Assembly: GCF_014694375.1 (NCBI RefSeq)
Contig: NZ_JAAUWW010000023.1
Coordinates: 1-34,868 of the forward strand
Length of the DNA stretch: 34,868 nt
Source of the DNA: Vibrio sp. S17_S38
Lineage (GTDB): Bacteria > Pseudomonadota > Gammaproteobacteria > Enterobacterales > Vibrionaceae
Reading direction: 5' to 3'
Made by a program: the position numbers and the translations under genes. Below are positions 8,092 to 16,258 of this stretch, piece by piece (the stretch's first letter is position 1; each line of letters begins with the position of its first letter). The notes below the pieces were generated by a model, which worked only from the letters and a program-made list of their open reading frames with translations, was not told the origin of the DNA and searched no databases.

Positions 8092-10272
8092 ATGCAAAAC
8101 TCAAATAGACCGTCTCAAACGGTATTAAAGCAAGTGGCGAAACAAGAAGGAATTGTGGATCGTTATATTAGCGCGTGGGGAGATGAAGCCTATGTTAGCG
8201 ATAAAACGATTGAAGATTTGTTGCAAGCCTTGGGTTATGACACGCAAGATGAACAGCTGCTATTGGAGCAAGCAGAGCAACGAAATAACGTCGATGTTCT
8301 GCCCAGTGTACAAGTGGTGCATCAAGGTAAAGATGTGCATATAAAATTGCATATTGCTGCATCGGCACGTGTGAGCGAGTTTTCATGGCAAATCATTACG
8401 GAACAGGGACAAACTTTTGAAGGCTATTTAGAGTCTCAAGTAGTGGAAGATAACCGCCAACAACTTGGTTATTTAATCTTTTCTTTATCGAGTAATTTAC
8501 CGTTAGGGTATCACCAGCTTTCCTTGGTGCGTAAGCGTCGTAATAAGCCGTTTGAAATGTCGTTAATCATTACACCACAAGCGTGTTTTAAACAGCCTGA
8601 ATTGGTGGAAGGCAAGCGTTTATGGGGCCCGAGCATTCAGCTTTATTCTGTGACCTCAGAAACTAATTGGGGCATTGGCGATTTTAGCGACCTTAAATTC
8701 TTGGTTGGAAAAATTGCCGATAACGGTGGTGACTTTGTTGGGCTAAATCCTATTCATTCACTATTTCCTGCTAATCCTGAAGGTGCTAGTCCGTACAGCC
8801 CATCGTCTCGTCGTTGGTTAAATGTTATGTACATTGATGTTGAAGCAGCGCCGGAGTTTACTAACAGCGAAGCGGCGCAAGCGTTAGTATCTGATGTTGA
8901 TTTTCAGCAACGCTTACAAGTGAATAGAGATACAAAGTGGGTTGATTATACCGAAGTATCTGCATTGAAAATGGCGGTGCTACCAGAGTTATATCGCACT
9001 TTTGTAGAACAAGAACTGCTCATTAATACACCGCGTGCTCAAGCTTTCCTTTCGTTTGTGGAAGAAGGTGGCGAGAGTTTAATGCATCAAGCGGCTTTTG
9101 ATGCGTTGCATGGTGAATTGAAAGCGCAAAATGATTCTGTTTGGGGGTGGCCGGTTTTTGAATCTACCTATCAACATTTCGATAATGCTGCCGTTCAAAC
9201 TTTCATTAAAGATAATCAAGAACAAGTTCAGTTGTTTATGTACTTACAATGGCTGGCAGATGAGCAGTTAAATCAAGTTCAAAATTTCGCGATTGATAAA
9301 AAAATGGTAATGGGTTTGTATCGTGATTTAGCGGTTGGCGTGTGTGATTCTGGCGCTGAAACTTGGGCGGATCACGGTGCACTTTGTCAAGATGTGAGCA
9401 CTGGTGCACCACCAGATATTTTTGGCCCGCTTGGTCAAAACTGGGGATTGCCGCCATTAAATCCACACACATTAAAAGCTAAAGCTTACCAACCGTTTAT
9501 TGATTTGTTGCAGGCCAACATGCGTCATTGTGGCGCGTTGAGAATTGATCATGTTTTAGGCTTGCTGCGTTTGTGGTGGATCCCGAAAGGTAAAACCGCC
9601 AAAGATGGGGCGTACATGTATTACCCAGTCGATGATTTAATGTCGATCTTGGCGCTTGAAAGCCATCGTAATCAATGCACAGTGATTGGTGAAGATTTGG
9701 GAACTGTGCCAGAAGAAATTGTTGAAAAGCTCAATGATGCGGGTATCCACTCTTACAAAGTATTTTTCTTTGAAACTGATGAAAATGGTCAATATATCGC
9801 GCCGGATCAATACAAACAGCAATCGATGACGGCTTTGTGTACCCATGATATGCCAACGTTACGCGGATTTTGGAATGGTGCGGATTTAAAGCTTGGTCAA
9901 GAGATTGGCTTGTATCCTGATGCCGATCAACTGCAAGTATTATTTGACGATAGAAAAACTCGTCGTAGCCATATTATTGACACATTACTTACCTATGATC
10001 GTCTGCCTAATGTGACACGAGATGAAGGTGGCAATGTGATGATCAATCGAGAGTTGAGTGAAGCGATGCAAATCCATATGGCAAGTGGTTCGAGTGCATT
10101 ACTGAGCTTGCAATTGGAAGATTGGCTTGAAATGGATACGCCGGTGAATGTTCCGGGAACCATGGATGAATATCCGAACTGGCGTCGTAAATTGACTTCA
10201 ACACTGCAAACGTTATTTGAGCGTGATGATATCCAAGAACTAGAGCGTAACCTGACGGAGGCTCGTCAATGA
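8092..10272 (+). CDS. malQ: 4-alpha-glucanotransferase (amylomaltase), GH77
   Basis: MalQ transfers glucan segments between maltodextrins in the cytoplasm, building chains for phosphorylase and releasing glucose. The GH77 motifs are present: LRIDHVLGLLRLWWIP with the nucleophile Asp, VIGEDLGTVP with the acid/base Glu, and THDMPTLRGFW with the third acid. The frame is open back to 7993, but I choose ATG at 8092 because GGAG precedes it by 6 bases. This gives 726 residues, the length I recall for Vibrio MalQ, and places SQTVLKQVAKQEGI at the expected N-terminus. An ATG at 8080 is possible but has poorer spacing. In other Vibrio I recall malP directly upstream; here malQ follows the malT intergenic region alone. 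Confidence 0.95.
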   Translation: MQNSNRPSQTVLKQVAKQEGIVDRYISAWGDEAYVSDKTIEDLLQALGYDTQDEQLLLEQAEQRNNVDVLPSVQVVHQGKDVHIKLHIAASARVSEFSWQIITEQGQTFEGYLESQVVEDNRQQLGYLIFSLSSNLPLGYHQLSLVRKRRNKPFEMSLIITPQACFKQPELVEGKRLWGPSIQLYSVTSETNWGIGDFSDLKFLVGKIADNGGDFVGLNPIHSLFPANPEGASPYSPSSRRWLNVMYIDVEAAPEFTNSEAAQALVSDVDFQQRLQVNRDTKWVDYTEVSALKMAVLPELYRTFVEQELLINTPRAQAFLSFVEEGGESLMHQAAFDALHGELKAQNDSVWGWPVFESTYQHFDNAAVQTFIKDNQEQVQLFMYLQWLADEQLNQVQNFAIDKKMVMGLYRDLAVGVCDSGAETWADHGALCQDVSTGAPPDIFGPLGQNWGLPPLNPHTLKAKAYQPFIDLLQANMRHCGALRIDHVLGLLRLWWIPKGKTAKDGAYMYYPVDDLMSILALESHRNQCTVIGEDLGTVPEEIVEKLNDAGIHSYKVFFFETDENGQYIAPDQYKQQSMTALCTHDMPTLRGFWNGADLKLGQEIGLYPDADQLQVLFDDRKTRRSHIIDTLLTYDRLPNVTRDEGGNVMINRELSEAMQIHMASGSSALLSLQLEDWLEMDTPVNVPGTMDEYPNWRRKLTSTLQTLFERDDIQELERNLTEARQ

Positions 10273-10316
10273 AGGTAGACAAGTAGCAGGATAAAACCTT
10301 ACAAGATCTAAATAAC

Positions 10317-10371
10317 AAAAAGCGCCAGTCGATCCGGTTTGTTTACATAACTTACGGTGACTGGCGTTTTT
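10317..10371 (+). terminator. Intrinsic terminator after malQ
   Basis: CGCCAGTC at 10323-10330 pairs with GACTGGCG at 10359-10366, flanked by A-run and T-run (TTTTT from 10367). It lies about 45 bases past the malQ stop. Confidence 0.75.
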
Positions 10372-10657
10372 GTGTCGGTCAGATTTGTTTGTTTTTACTT
10401 TGATTCTTCATTGTCACACTAATTTTGATGGTATATTGTCCAGCCTTAAAATAAAAATCGCGATGAGAATCTAAAAAAAGGTAGCATAGCGGTTTAAGAG
10501 TCTAAAAAGCATAAAGACTTTGGTTTATCATCTATATTAAAAACACACAGAAATCACGATGACAATGAAATTCTACTCATCAATATTACTTGTCTTGATG
10601 AGCGATTATTTTGTGTATAGCAGTGCTTGAAACAATATTAAGAAGGTTATAACGAAT

Positions 10658-11320
10658 ATGAAATTAGCAAATAAGCAATTTGCCGTAATTGGTTTAGGGC
10701 GTTTTGGTAGTGCTGTGTGCCAAGAGTTATGCGATTCTGGCGTTGAAGTACTAGCTGTCGATATTAATGAAGATCGAGTGAAAGCGGTCTCTAATATTGC
10801 GACTAATGCCATTGTGGCGAATTGTGCTAATGAAGAAACGGCGCAAGAATTAAAGTTAGATGAATACGATATGGTGATGGTGGCTATTGGTTCTGATGTT
10901 AATTCCAGTATTTTAACAACGCTGGTGGTCAAAGAATCAGGTGCCAAAAGTGTATGGGTTAAAGCGAACGATAAGTTTCATGCCAAAATTCTACAAAAAA
11001 TAGGCGCGGATCATGTCATTTTACCAGAGCGTGATATGGGGATCCGTGTTGCACGTAAAATGTTGGATCGCCGAGTGTTTGACTTTCATGACATTGGTAG
11101 CGGTTTGGCAATTTCTGAAATAGTAATTGCGCTTAAAAATATGGGTAAAAAATTGGGTGACATTTCAGTATGTAAAGACCCTGATATGAAGGTGTTAGCT
11201 ATAAAAAGAGGTTCGGAGATTCTAGATTCGCCTGAATACGAAACAACGTTAGAGCTCGGCGATATTCTCTTTATTGTAGGGCCGCATTCTTCAATGGCTC
11301 ATCGATTGAAATCAATATAA
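10658..11320 (+). CDS. ktrA: KtrA, regulatory RCK subunit of Na+-dependent K+ uptake
   Basis: The 220-residue protein is a cytoplasmic RCK (TrkA-N plus TrkA-C) subunit that gates the KtrB channel-like transporter in response to nucleotide. The N-terminal Rossmann fold shows the dinucleotide loop GLGRFGSAV near residues 12-20, then the acidic strand end AVDINEDR. The C-terminal part (about 140-220, ending ELGDILFIVGPHSSMAHRL) is the TrkA-C ligand domain. An AAGAAGG lies before the ATG. It is 9 bases upstream of ktrB, a conserved operon that imports potassium for turgor and pH control in Vibrio. Confidence 0.93.
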   Translation: MKLANKQFAVIGLGRFGSAVCQELCDSGVEVLAVDINEDRVKAVSNIATNAIVANCANEETAQELKLDEYDMVMVAIGSDVNSSILTTLVVKESGAKSVWVKANDKFHAKILQKIGADHVILPERDMGIRVARKMLDRRVFDFHDIGSGLAISEIVIALKNMGKKLGDISVCKDPDMKVLAIKRGSEILDSPEYETTLELGDILFIVGPHSSMAHRLKSI

Positions 11321-11329
11321 GAGCAGGTT

Positions 11330-12697
11330 ATGACGATTATTAATAATAGAGGATCGCTGTTTGCCATTAAGCAAGATGGTGAAAAAAAGGGTTGGTCAGA
11401 GCCGAAAATTATTTTAGGCAGCTTTCTTTCTATTTTAATCCCATCAGCTGTGCTTTTAACGCTGCCAATATTTTCGGTATATGGCTTATCTTTTACCGAT
11501 GCACTATTTACTGCGACGTCTGCGATCAGTGTGACGGGGTTAGGAGTGGTGGATACAGGGCAGCACTTCACGATTGCTGGACAGGTTTTGTTGCTAATAC
11601 TGATGCAAATTGGCGGTTTAGGGCAAATGACACTATCGGCCATTTTGTTGTATATCTTTGGCGTTCGTATGAGCCTAAAACAGCAGTCTGTGGCGAAAGA
11701 AGCATTAGGACAAGGTAAAGGCATAAATCTACGAAAATTGGTGAAAAAAATCATCATATTTGCCTTGATCGCAGAAATGATTGGCATGGCAATTTTAGCG
11801 TTTACCTGGGTACCTGAATTGGGTTGGGGAAAGGGGTTGTATTATTCTCTTTTTCACGCGATTTCGGCTTTTAATAATGCAGGATTTTCGTTATTTTCTG
11901 ACAGCTTAATGGGTTATGTTTCCGATCCTGGGGTTGTTATTCCTCTGGCCTTATTATTTATCTTCGGTGGACTAGGTTTCACAGTTATTGCGGATGTGAG
12001 TGCGAATTGGCAGAACGGCTTTAGAGGCTTAAACCTCCATACTAAAATAATGTTAGTTGCCACACCTGCTTTATTATTGTTCGGCACGATTATGTTTTGG
12101 CTACTTGAGCATAACAATGTTCATACCATGGGAAGCCTAACGGGGGAAGGGAAATGGTTGGCAGCTTTCTTTCAATCGGCAACGGCTCGTACCGCAGGAT
12201 TTAATAGCGTTGATATAAGCCAGTTTGGCCAACCAGCTTTATTAATCATGATTGTTTTAATGCTCATTGGTGCTGGCTCGGCTTCTACTGGTGGTGGTAT
12301 CAAAGTGTCTACCTTCGTAGTCGCGGTGGTGGCAACGTGGTCATTTTTAAGACAAAAGCAAAATGTGGTGATGTTTAGGCGTACTGTAAGTTGGCCGAAA
12401 GTCACGCGCTCTTTAGCCATCATTGTGGTGAGTGGTATTCTTTTAACGTTAGCAATGTTTTTATTGATGCTGACGGAGAAAAGCAGCTTTGATAAGGTAA
12501 TGTTTGAAACTATTTCAGCTTTTGCAACAGTCGGCTTAACCGCTGGACTAACCGCTGAATTATCTGAGCCGGGTAAATATATTATGGTGGTGGTGATGAT
12601 CATTGGTCGTCTCGGGCCATTAACGCTCGCTTATATGTTGGCAAAACCTAAACCAACTTTATTGAAATACCCAGAAGATAACGTCTTAACTGGTTAA
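11330..12697 (+). CDS. ktrB: KtrB, K+-translocating membrane subunit
   Basis: KtrB is the integral membrane subunit of the Ktr potassium uptake system, belonging to the Trk/Ktr/HKT superfamily of four M1-P-M2 repeats. At 455 residues it has the normal length. Pore-loop segments carrying the selectivity glycine can be seen, for example SAISVTGLGVVDTG near residue 64, AISAFNNAGFSLFS near 180, TARTAGFNSVD near 285 and ISAFATVGLTAGLT near 395. GAGCAGG sits just before the ATG. It is co-transcribed with ktrA and followed by a strong terminator. Confidence 0.93.
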   Translation: MTIINNRGSLFAIKQDGEKKGWSEPKIILGSFLSILIPSAVLLTLPIFSVYGLSFTDALFTATSAISVTGLGVVDTGQHFTIAGQVLLLILMQIGGLGQMTLSAILLYIFGVRMSLKQQSVAKEALGQGKGINLRKLVKKIIIFALIAEMIGMAILAFTWVPELGWGKGLYYSLFHAISAFNNAGFSLFSDSLMGYVSDPGVVIPLALLFIFGGLGFTVIADVSANWQNGFRGLNLHTKIMLVATPALLLFGTIMFWLLEHNNVHTMGSLTGEGKWLAAFFQSATARTAGFNSVDISQFGQPALLIMIVLMLIGAGSASTGGGIKVSTFVVAVVATWSFLRQKQNVVMFRRTVSWPKVTRSLAIIVVSGILLTLAMFLLMLTEKSSFDKVMFETISAFATVGLTAGLTAELSEPGKYIMVVVMIIGRLGPLTLAYMLAKPKPTLLKYPEDNVLTG

Positions 12698-12723
12698 TAA
12701 TGTAAGAATTTGAGTATTTTGAA

Positions 12724-12748
12724 GAGGCGAGCTATACAGCTCGCCTTT
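12724..12748 (+). terminator. Intrinsic terminator after ktrB
   Basis: GGCGAGCT at 12726-12733 pairs with AGCTCGCC at 12738-12745 around an ATAC loop, then TTTCGTTT. It is 29 bases past the ktrB stop and ends the ktrAB operon. Confidence 0.85.
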
Positions 12749-12802
12749 CGTTTATTATGCTCTCATTAGCGAAATTACAGAGACGTATAAAAGAGAGGCA
12801 GT

Positions 12803-13201
12803 ATGCGGACGATTGGTAATATTATTTGGTTTTTACTCGGTGGCGTTTTCATGGGGTTGGCATGGTGGTTGGCCGGTGTGCTGTGCATTATCAGTCTGAT
12901 TTGTATTCCATGGGCAAAATCTTGCTTTGTGATTGGTACTTTTACTTTTTTCCCTTTTGGCAAAGAAGCTATTAAACGCAATGAATTGAATTTTAGAGAT
13001 GATATTGGCACTGGTGTTCTTGGCATGATTGGTAATGTTGTGTGGTTTTTGTTTGCGGGCATTTGGCTTGCGATTGGTCACTTAACGGCGGCGGTAGCGT
13101 GTTTTGTGACAATTATTGGTATTCCATTTGGTATCCAACATATTAAATTGGCGCTTATTTCTCTCGCACCTATTGGGCAAACCATCGTAAAAATACGCTA
13201 A
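12803..13201 (+). CDS. YccF-like inner-membrane protein
   Basis: The 132-residue protein contains two copies of a short hydrophobic domain: RTIGNIIWFLLGGVFMGL near the start and MIGNVVWFLFAGIWLAIGH from about residue 74. This duplication, with I-C-I-P-W/I-G-I-P-F turns after each pair of helices, is the hallmark of the YccF (DUF307) family. It is predicted to sit in the inner membrane with about four helices. No biochemical function is established to my knowledge. AGAGAGG precedes the ATG. It stands between the ktrAB terminator and the OsmC gene with its own short spacer. Confidence 0.85.
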   Translation: MRTIGNIIWFLLGGVFMGLAWWLAGVLCIISLICIPWAKSCFVIGTFTFFPFGKEAIKRNELNFRDDIGTGVLGMIGNVVWFLFAGIWLAIGHLTAAVACFVTIIGIPFGIQHIKLALISLAPIGQTIVKIR

Positions 13202-13271
13202 AGTTAGCCAAGTGGATTTATTCGTCTCGATATATTTAAAATGATCATGTCTCATTGATGTAGAGGTAGTT

Positions 13272-13673
13272 ATGCAAGCACAAGTAAAGTGGGTTGATGG
13301 TTTTCAATTTGTGGGCGAATCACAATCTGGACATGCCATTGTTATGGATGGAAATGGCGGCGCAACAGGCCCAAGTCCAATGGAAATGGTGTTAATGGCC
13401 GCAGGTGGTTGTAGCTCTGTTGATGTTATTGATGGATTGAAAAGTGCACAGCAAAAAGTGTCTAGCTGTGTGGCACAATTAACGACAGAACGCCGCGAAA
13501 CTGCACCTCGAATTTTTACTCACGTTAATATTCATTTCGAAGTGGCTGGTCAAGATTTGGATGAAGCCGTAGTGGCTAAAGTGGCGGCTGATTCATTAGA
13601 AAAGTACTGCTCTGTGTGTTTAATGCTCGGCGCGGGTATTGAAATGACCCATAGTTGGAGTATTGTGGCATAA
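13272..13673 (+). CDS. OsmC/YhfA-family protein
   Basis: This 133-residue single-domain protein has the OsmC fold. The first conserved Cys is in MAAGGCSSVDV (Cys47) and the second region is EKYCSVCLML (Cys113 and Cys116). In OsmC and Ohr a pair of Cys in these places reduces organic hydroperoxides. The YhfA branch, which this most resembles in length and in the GPSPMEMVLMAAGGCS stretch, lacks a firmly assigned substrate. It should be cytoplasmic. GTAGAGGTAG precedes the ATG by a few bases. It has no obvious operon partner; the PMP3-like gene follows after 129 bases. Confidence 0.85.
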   Translation: MQAQVKWVDGFQFVGESQSGHAIVMDGNGGATGPSPMEMVLMAAGGCSSVDVIDGLKSAQQKVSSCVAQLTTERRETAPRIFTHVNIHFEVAGQDLDEAVVAKVAADSLEKYCSVCLMLGAGIEMTHSWSIVA

Positions 13674-13802
13674 GAAATAGCCGTATCAGTTTATATTGAC
13701 TTTAAATAGAATATTTAACTGAAATTTGAAGTTTATCTGGTCTATTCATGTAGAATTAGGCCTGATATGACAATGTTGTCGTAAAGATATGTGGAGATAT
13801 TT

Positions 13803-13964
13803 ATGGATAACAAATTAGTAGCGATTATTTTAGCGGTACTTTTACCTCCGGTTGCTGTGTTTTTAAAATGTGGTGTAGGTAAAGATTTACTGATCAATAT
13901 TGTATTATGCTTTCTCTTCTTCTTCCCTGCGATGATCCATGCATTATGGGTTGTGACTAAATAA
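13803..13964 (+). CDS. PMP3/YqaE-family small membrane protein (UPF0057)
   Basis: A 53-codon gene from ATG at 13803. Two hydrophobic helices (LVAIILAVLLPPVAVFL and INIVLCFLFFFPAMIHALWV) are joined by a short KCGVGKDLL loop. The LPP-V-A-V-F-L start, the G-x-G-x-D/K loop and the FFP-x-x-IHA end are diagnostic of the PMP3/YqaE family of plasma-membrane proteolipids, often linked to salt or membrane stress. GTGGAG lies about 8 bases before the ATG, and a terminator follows at 14000-14056, so it is a monocistronic gene. The second helix ends in WVVTK. Confidence 0.85.
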   Translation: MDNKLVAIILAVLLPPVAVFLKCGVGKDLLINIVLCFLFFFPAMIHALWVVTK

Positions 13965-13999
13965 AATCTGCGTTAGATTTTTGTATTAGAGTTAATAAG

Positions 14000-14056
14000 A
14001 AAAACGCTTTATCCTTATGCATCTTGTTAGAAGGCGCATTGGGTAAGGCGTTTTTT
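14000..14056 (+). terminator. Intrinsic terminator after the PMP3-like gene
   Basis: ACGCTTTATCC at 14004-14014 pairs with GGGTAAGGCGT at 14041-14051 (nine Watson-Crick and two G-U pairs), followed by TTTTT. Confidence 0.8.
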
Positions 14057-14094
14057 AGTTTCACGCCGTTGATAATAATTTGATGGGTATATAA

Positions 14095-15003
14095 ATGGAT
14101 TTAGACACTAAATGGCTGCAAGACTTTCTTGCGTTAAGTGATTTAAAAAATTTCTCACGGGCTGCTGATCTCAGGCATATCACTCAGCCAGCTTTTGGTC
14201 GGCATATCAAATCGTTAGAAGAGGCGGTAGGACAGAAATTGGTGAATAGGGATACTCACCCTATAAGTTTAACTCCTGCCGGTAAACAATTTCGTATTAC
14301 GGCTCGTCATCTGATCCAGCAATTAGATCATGGTATCAATCAGCTTCAAGGCATCAATCAGCCAGTATTCAATCCATTGCGTATTTCCACTCCGCATTCT
14401 TTGGCCTCCCCAACATTGATGAATCTTATGGAGCAAGATTTCTTGTCGGAAGAACTTGCTTATAGCGTTGATGTCTTAAGAGTGGATTTTGCGACTGAAT
14501 CCTTGGTGGACGGCCAATGTGACGTCTTATTCGCTTTTGATATTTTATCGTTATTGCAACCACCATTTAAGAACATTTGTATTGGCAAAGGTGAGTTTAT
14601 TTTGGTGTCTGGTGTGAATGAGCAAGGTGAGGCAATATACACACCAGATACAAAGGTGGCGATTCCTTATCTACGTTATTCCGCAGAGAGTTATACTGCG
14701 CGTTTAATTGAAAGTCATATCGGATCTGAATTGGGTTTTGCAAGCCAACCTTGCTTTGAATCTTCGATGTGTCAATTACACAAAGATATGGCGATAAGAG
14801 GCAAAGGCGTAGCATGGTTACCAGATTGTTTGATTGCCGATGAATTGGCAAATGGACAATTGCTTGCTCTTGATAGGCAGCGTTGGAGTGTGCCGTATCA
14901 GATGCGGCTATATCGACACCAAGCGGCGTTATCTCAAGCAGGTGAATTATTCTGGCAAACTTTGCATAAACAAGTCGAAACAGGTTGGACATTACCGTTA
15001 TAG
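14095..15003 (+). CDS. LysR-family regulator, HypT (YjiE)-like
   Basis: The 302-residue product is a LysR-type regulator. The winged helix-turn-helix covers residues about 5-64: DTKWLQDFLALSDLKNFSRA, then DLRHITQPAFGRHIKSLEEA and VNRDTHPISLTPAG. The start closely follows the form of E. coli HypT (ETKWLYDFL, NFSQAA, QPAFSRRI, NRQVTPLQL), the hypochlorite-responsive regulator. The rest is the periplasmic-binding-like effector domain. Downstream on the same strand lie a deaminase-family enzyme and a purine permease, so a role in purine salvage is at least as likely as oxidant sensing; this is inference from position. It is separated from them by 124 bases, enough for a promoter. Confidence 0.85.
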   Translation: MDLDTKWLQDFLALSDLKNFSRAADLRHITQPAFGRHIKSLEEAVGQKLVNRDTHPISLTPAGKQFRITARHLIQQLDHGINQLQGINQPVFNPLRISTPHSLASPTLMNLMEQDFLSEELAYSVDVLRVDFATESLVDGQCDVLFAFDILSLLQPPFKNICIGKGEFILVSGVNEQGEAIYTPDTKVAIPYLRYSAESYTARLIESHIGSELGFASQPCFESSMCQLHKDMAIRGKGVAWLPDCLIADELANGQLLALDRQRWSVPYQMRLYRHQAALSQAGELFWQTLHKQVETGWTLPL

Positions 15004-15127
15004 TCCGATTTTAGTTTAGATTCTAATTTCTATGCTGTTTTGGCATAGGCATATCAATAAAGGCACTTCACCGGATGGATGAAACGGGACACACTTAAGT
15101 CATGTTTCCTACCACTTGGTTGAAGTG

Positions 15128-16255
15128 ATGACCGCTCTTTCTTTAATTCAATTTATTAATAAAATGCCGAAAGCAGATATTCATTATCATCTACTTGGCG
15201 GTGTTCGCATGCAAACGATGATGGATCTTGCTGATCGTTATGATGTAACGTTATCTGAGCTTGATGCAAAAAGCTATTATCGAGCTTATCAGCAAGAAAC
15301 AGGTTCAACTAAAGGTGGTATTGCTGCACTGACACTTCTATACACATTAATGCGCCAGCCTGAAGATTATGCTCGTGTTTTGCTTGAAGTAGCTGAAGAT
15401 GCTCACCAATGTGGCGTTCAATATATTGAAACGTTCTGGAATCCATCGGATACCGAATTAAATTATTCGGATGTGAATCAAGCATTAGTGATGGCTATCG
15501 ATCAAGCGAAGTTACAATGGGGCATTGTGGTCCGTTTAATCCCATCGATTAATAGAGAAAAATCTCCAGAAGAAGCCGTTGCGATGGTTGAGGCAATGAT
15601 CGAGCATTCTCATCCTTATGTGCTTGGTATTGGTATTGACTACAAAGAACATAACGCACCAGTCGAACATTTTTGGAAAGCATACCGGTTAGCTCAATCC
15701 CATGGTTATAAACTCACCGCCCATTGTTCTGAATTTGGTTTGCATTGGCGTAATGTCGAAACCGGTATTGAATTGATTGGTGTTGACCGAATTGATCACG
15801 GTTACAGTATTATTGATAATCCTGAGTTAATGCATAAATATGCCCAGCAACAAATTCCATTTACCGTTGTCCCTTCTAATACTTATTTTTTGAATCAGTG
15901 GCCAAGTCCACAAGAGTGGAGCAACAATCATCCAATAAAAGAGATGGCATTAGCGGGTTTGAATATTATTCCCTGTACGGATGATTGGCACATGCATAAC
16001 ACGGATACAACCAATTGCTACCGCATTATGGTTGAGGAGTTTGATTTTGATGTATTAAGCCTGAAGACTTTTATGATCAATAGTTTACATGCAAGTTGGT
16101 TACCACAAGAGACAATAATAAGTTTAGTTAAGCAATGGAGTCAGGAGTTTGACCGACTTTATCAACAATTGAATTTCACTCCAGAAATACCAGTATCACA
16201 ACAAATCATTTATCGATCCGTAACTGCGAATCTTTCGGTTAAAGACAAGGAATAA
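15128..16255 (+). CDS. Adenosine deaminase-family metallohydrolase, substrate uncertain
   Basis: The protein has the TIM-barrel amidohydrolase layout of adenosine/adenine deaminases. From ATG at 15128 the metal and catalytic residues are His19 and His21 (KADIHYHLLGG), His199 and Glu202 (LTAHCSEF), His224 (DRIDHGY) and Asp285-Asp286 (PCTDDW). All ligands are kept, so it should be an active metal-dependent deaminase or related hydrolase. Two places depart from the usual form: the common H-A-G-E is HCSE, and the common T-D-D-P is TDDWHMHNT, which may change substrate choice. I prefer 15128 over the TTG at 15116 that extends the frame by four codons. It ends 3 bases before the NCS2 permease gene, so the two are one operon. 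Confidence 0.85.
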   Translation: MTALSLIQFINKMPKADIHYHLLGGVRMQTMMDLADRYDVTLSELDAKSYYRAYQQETGSTKGGIAALTLLYTLMRQPEDYARVLLEVAEDAHQCGVQYIETFWNPSDTELNYSDVNQALVMAIDQAKLQWGIVVRLIPSINREKSPEEAVAMVEAMIEHSHPYVLGIGIDYKEHNAPVEHFWKAYRLAQSHGYKLTAHCSEFGLHWRNVETGIELIGVDRIDHGYSIIDNPELMHKYAQQQIPFTVVPSNTYFLNQWPSPQEWSNNHPIKEMALAGLNIIPCTDDWHMHNTDTTNCYRIMVEEFDFDVLSLKTFMINSLHASWLPQETIISLVKQWSQEFDRLYQQLNFTPEIPVSQQIIYRSVTANLSVKDKE

Positions 16256-16258
16256 GTC

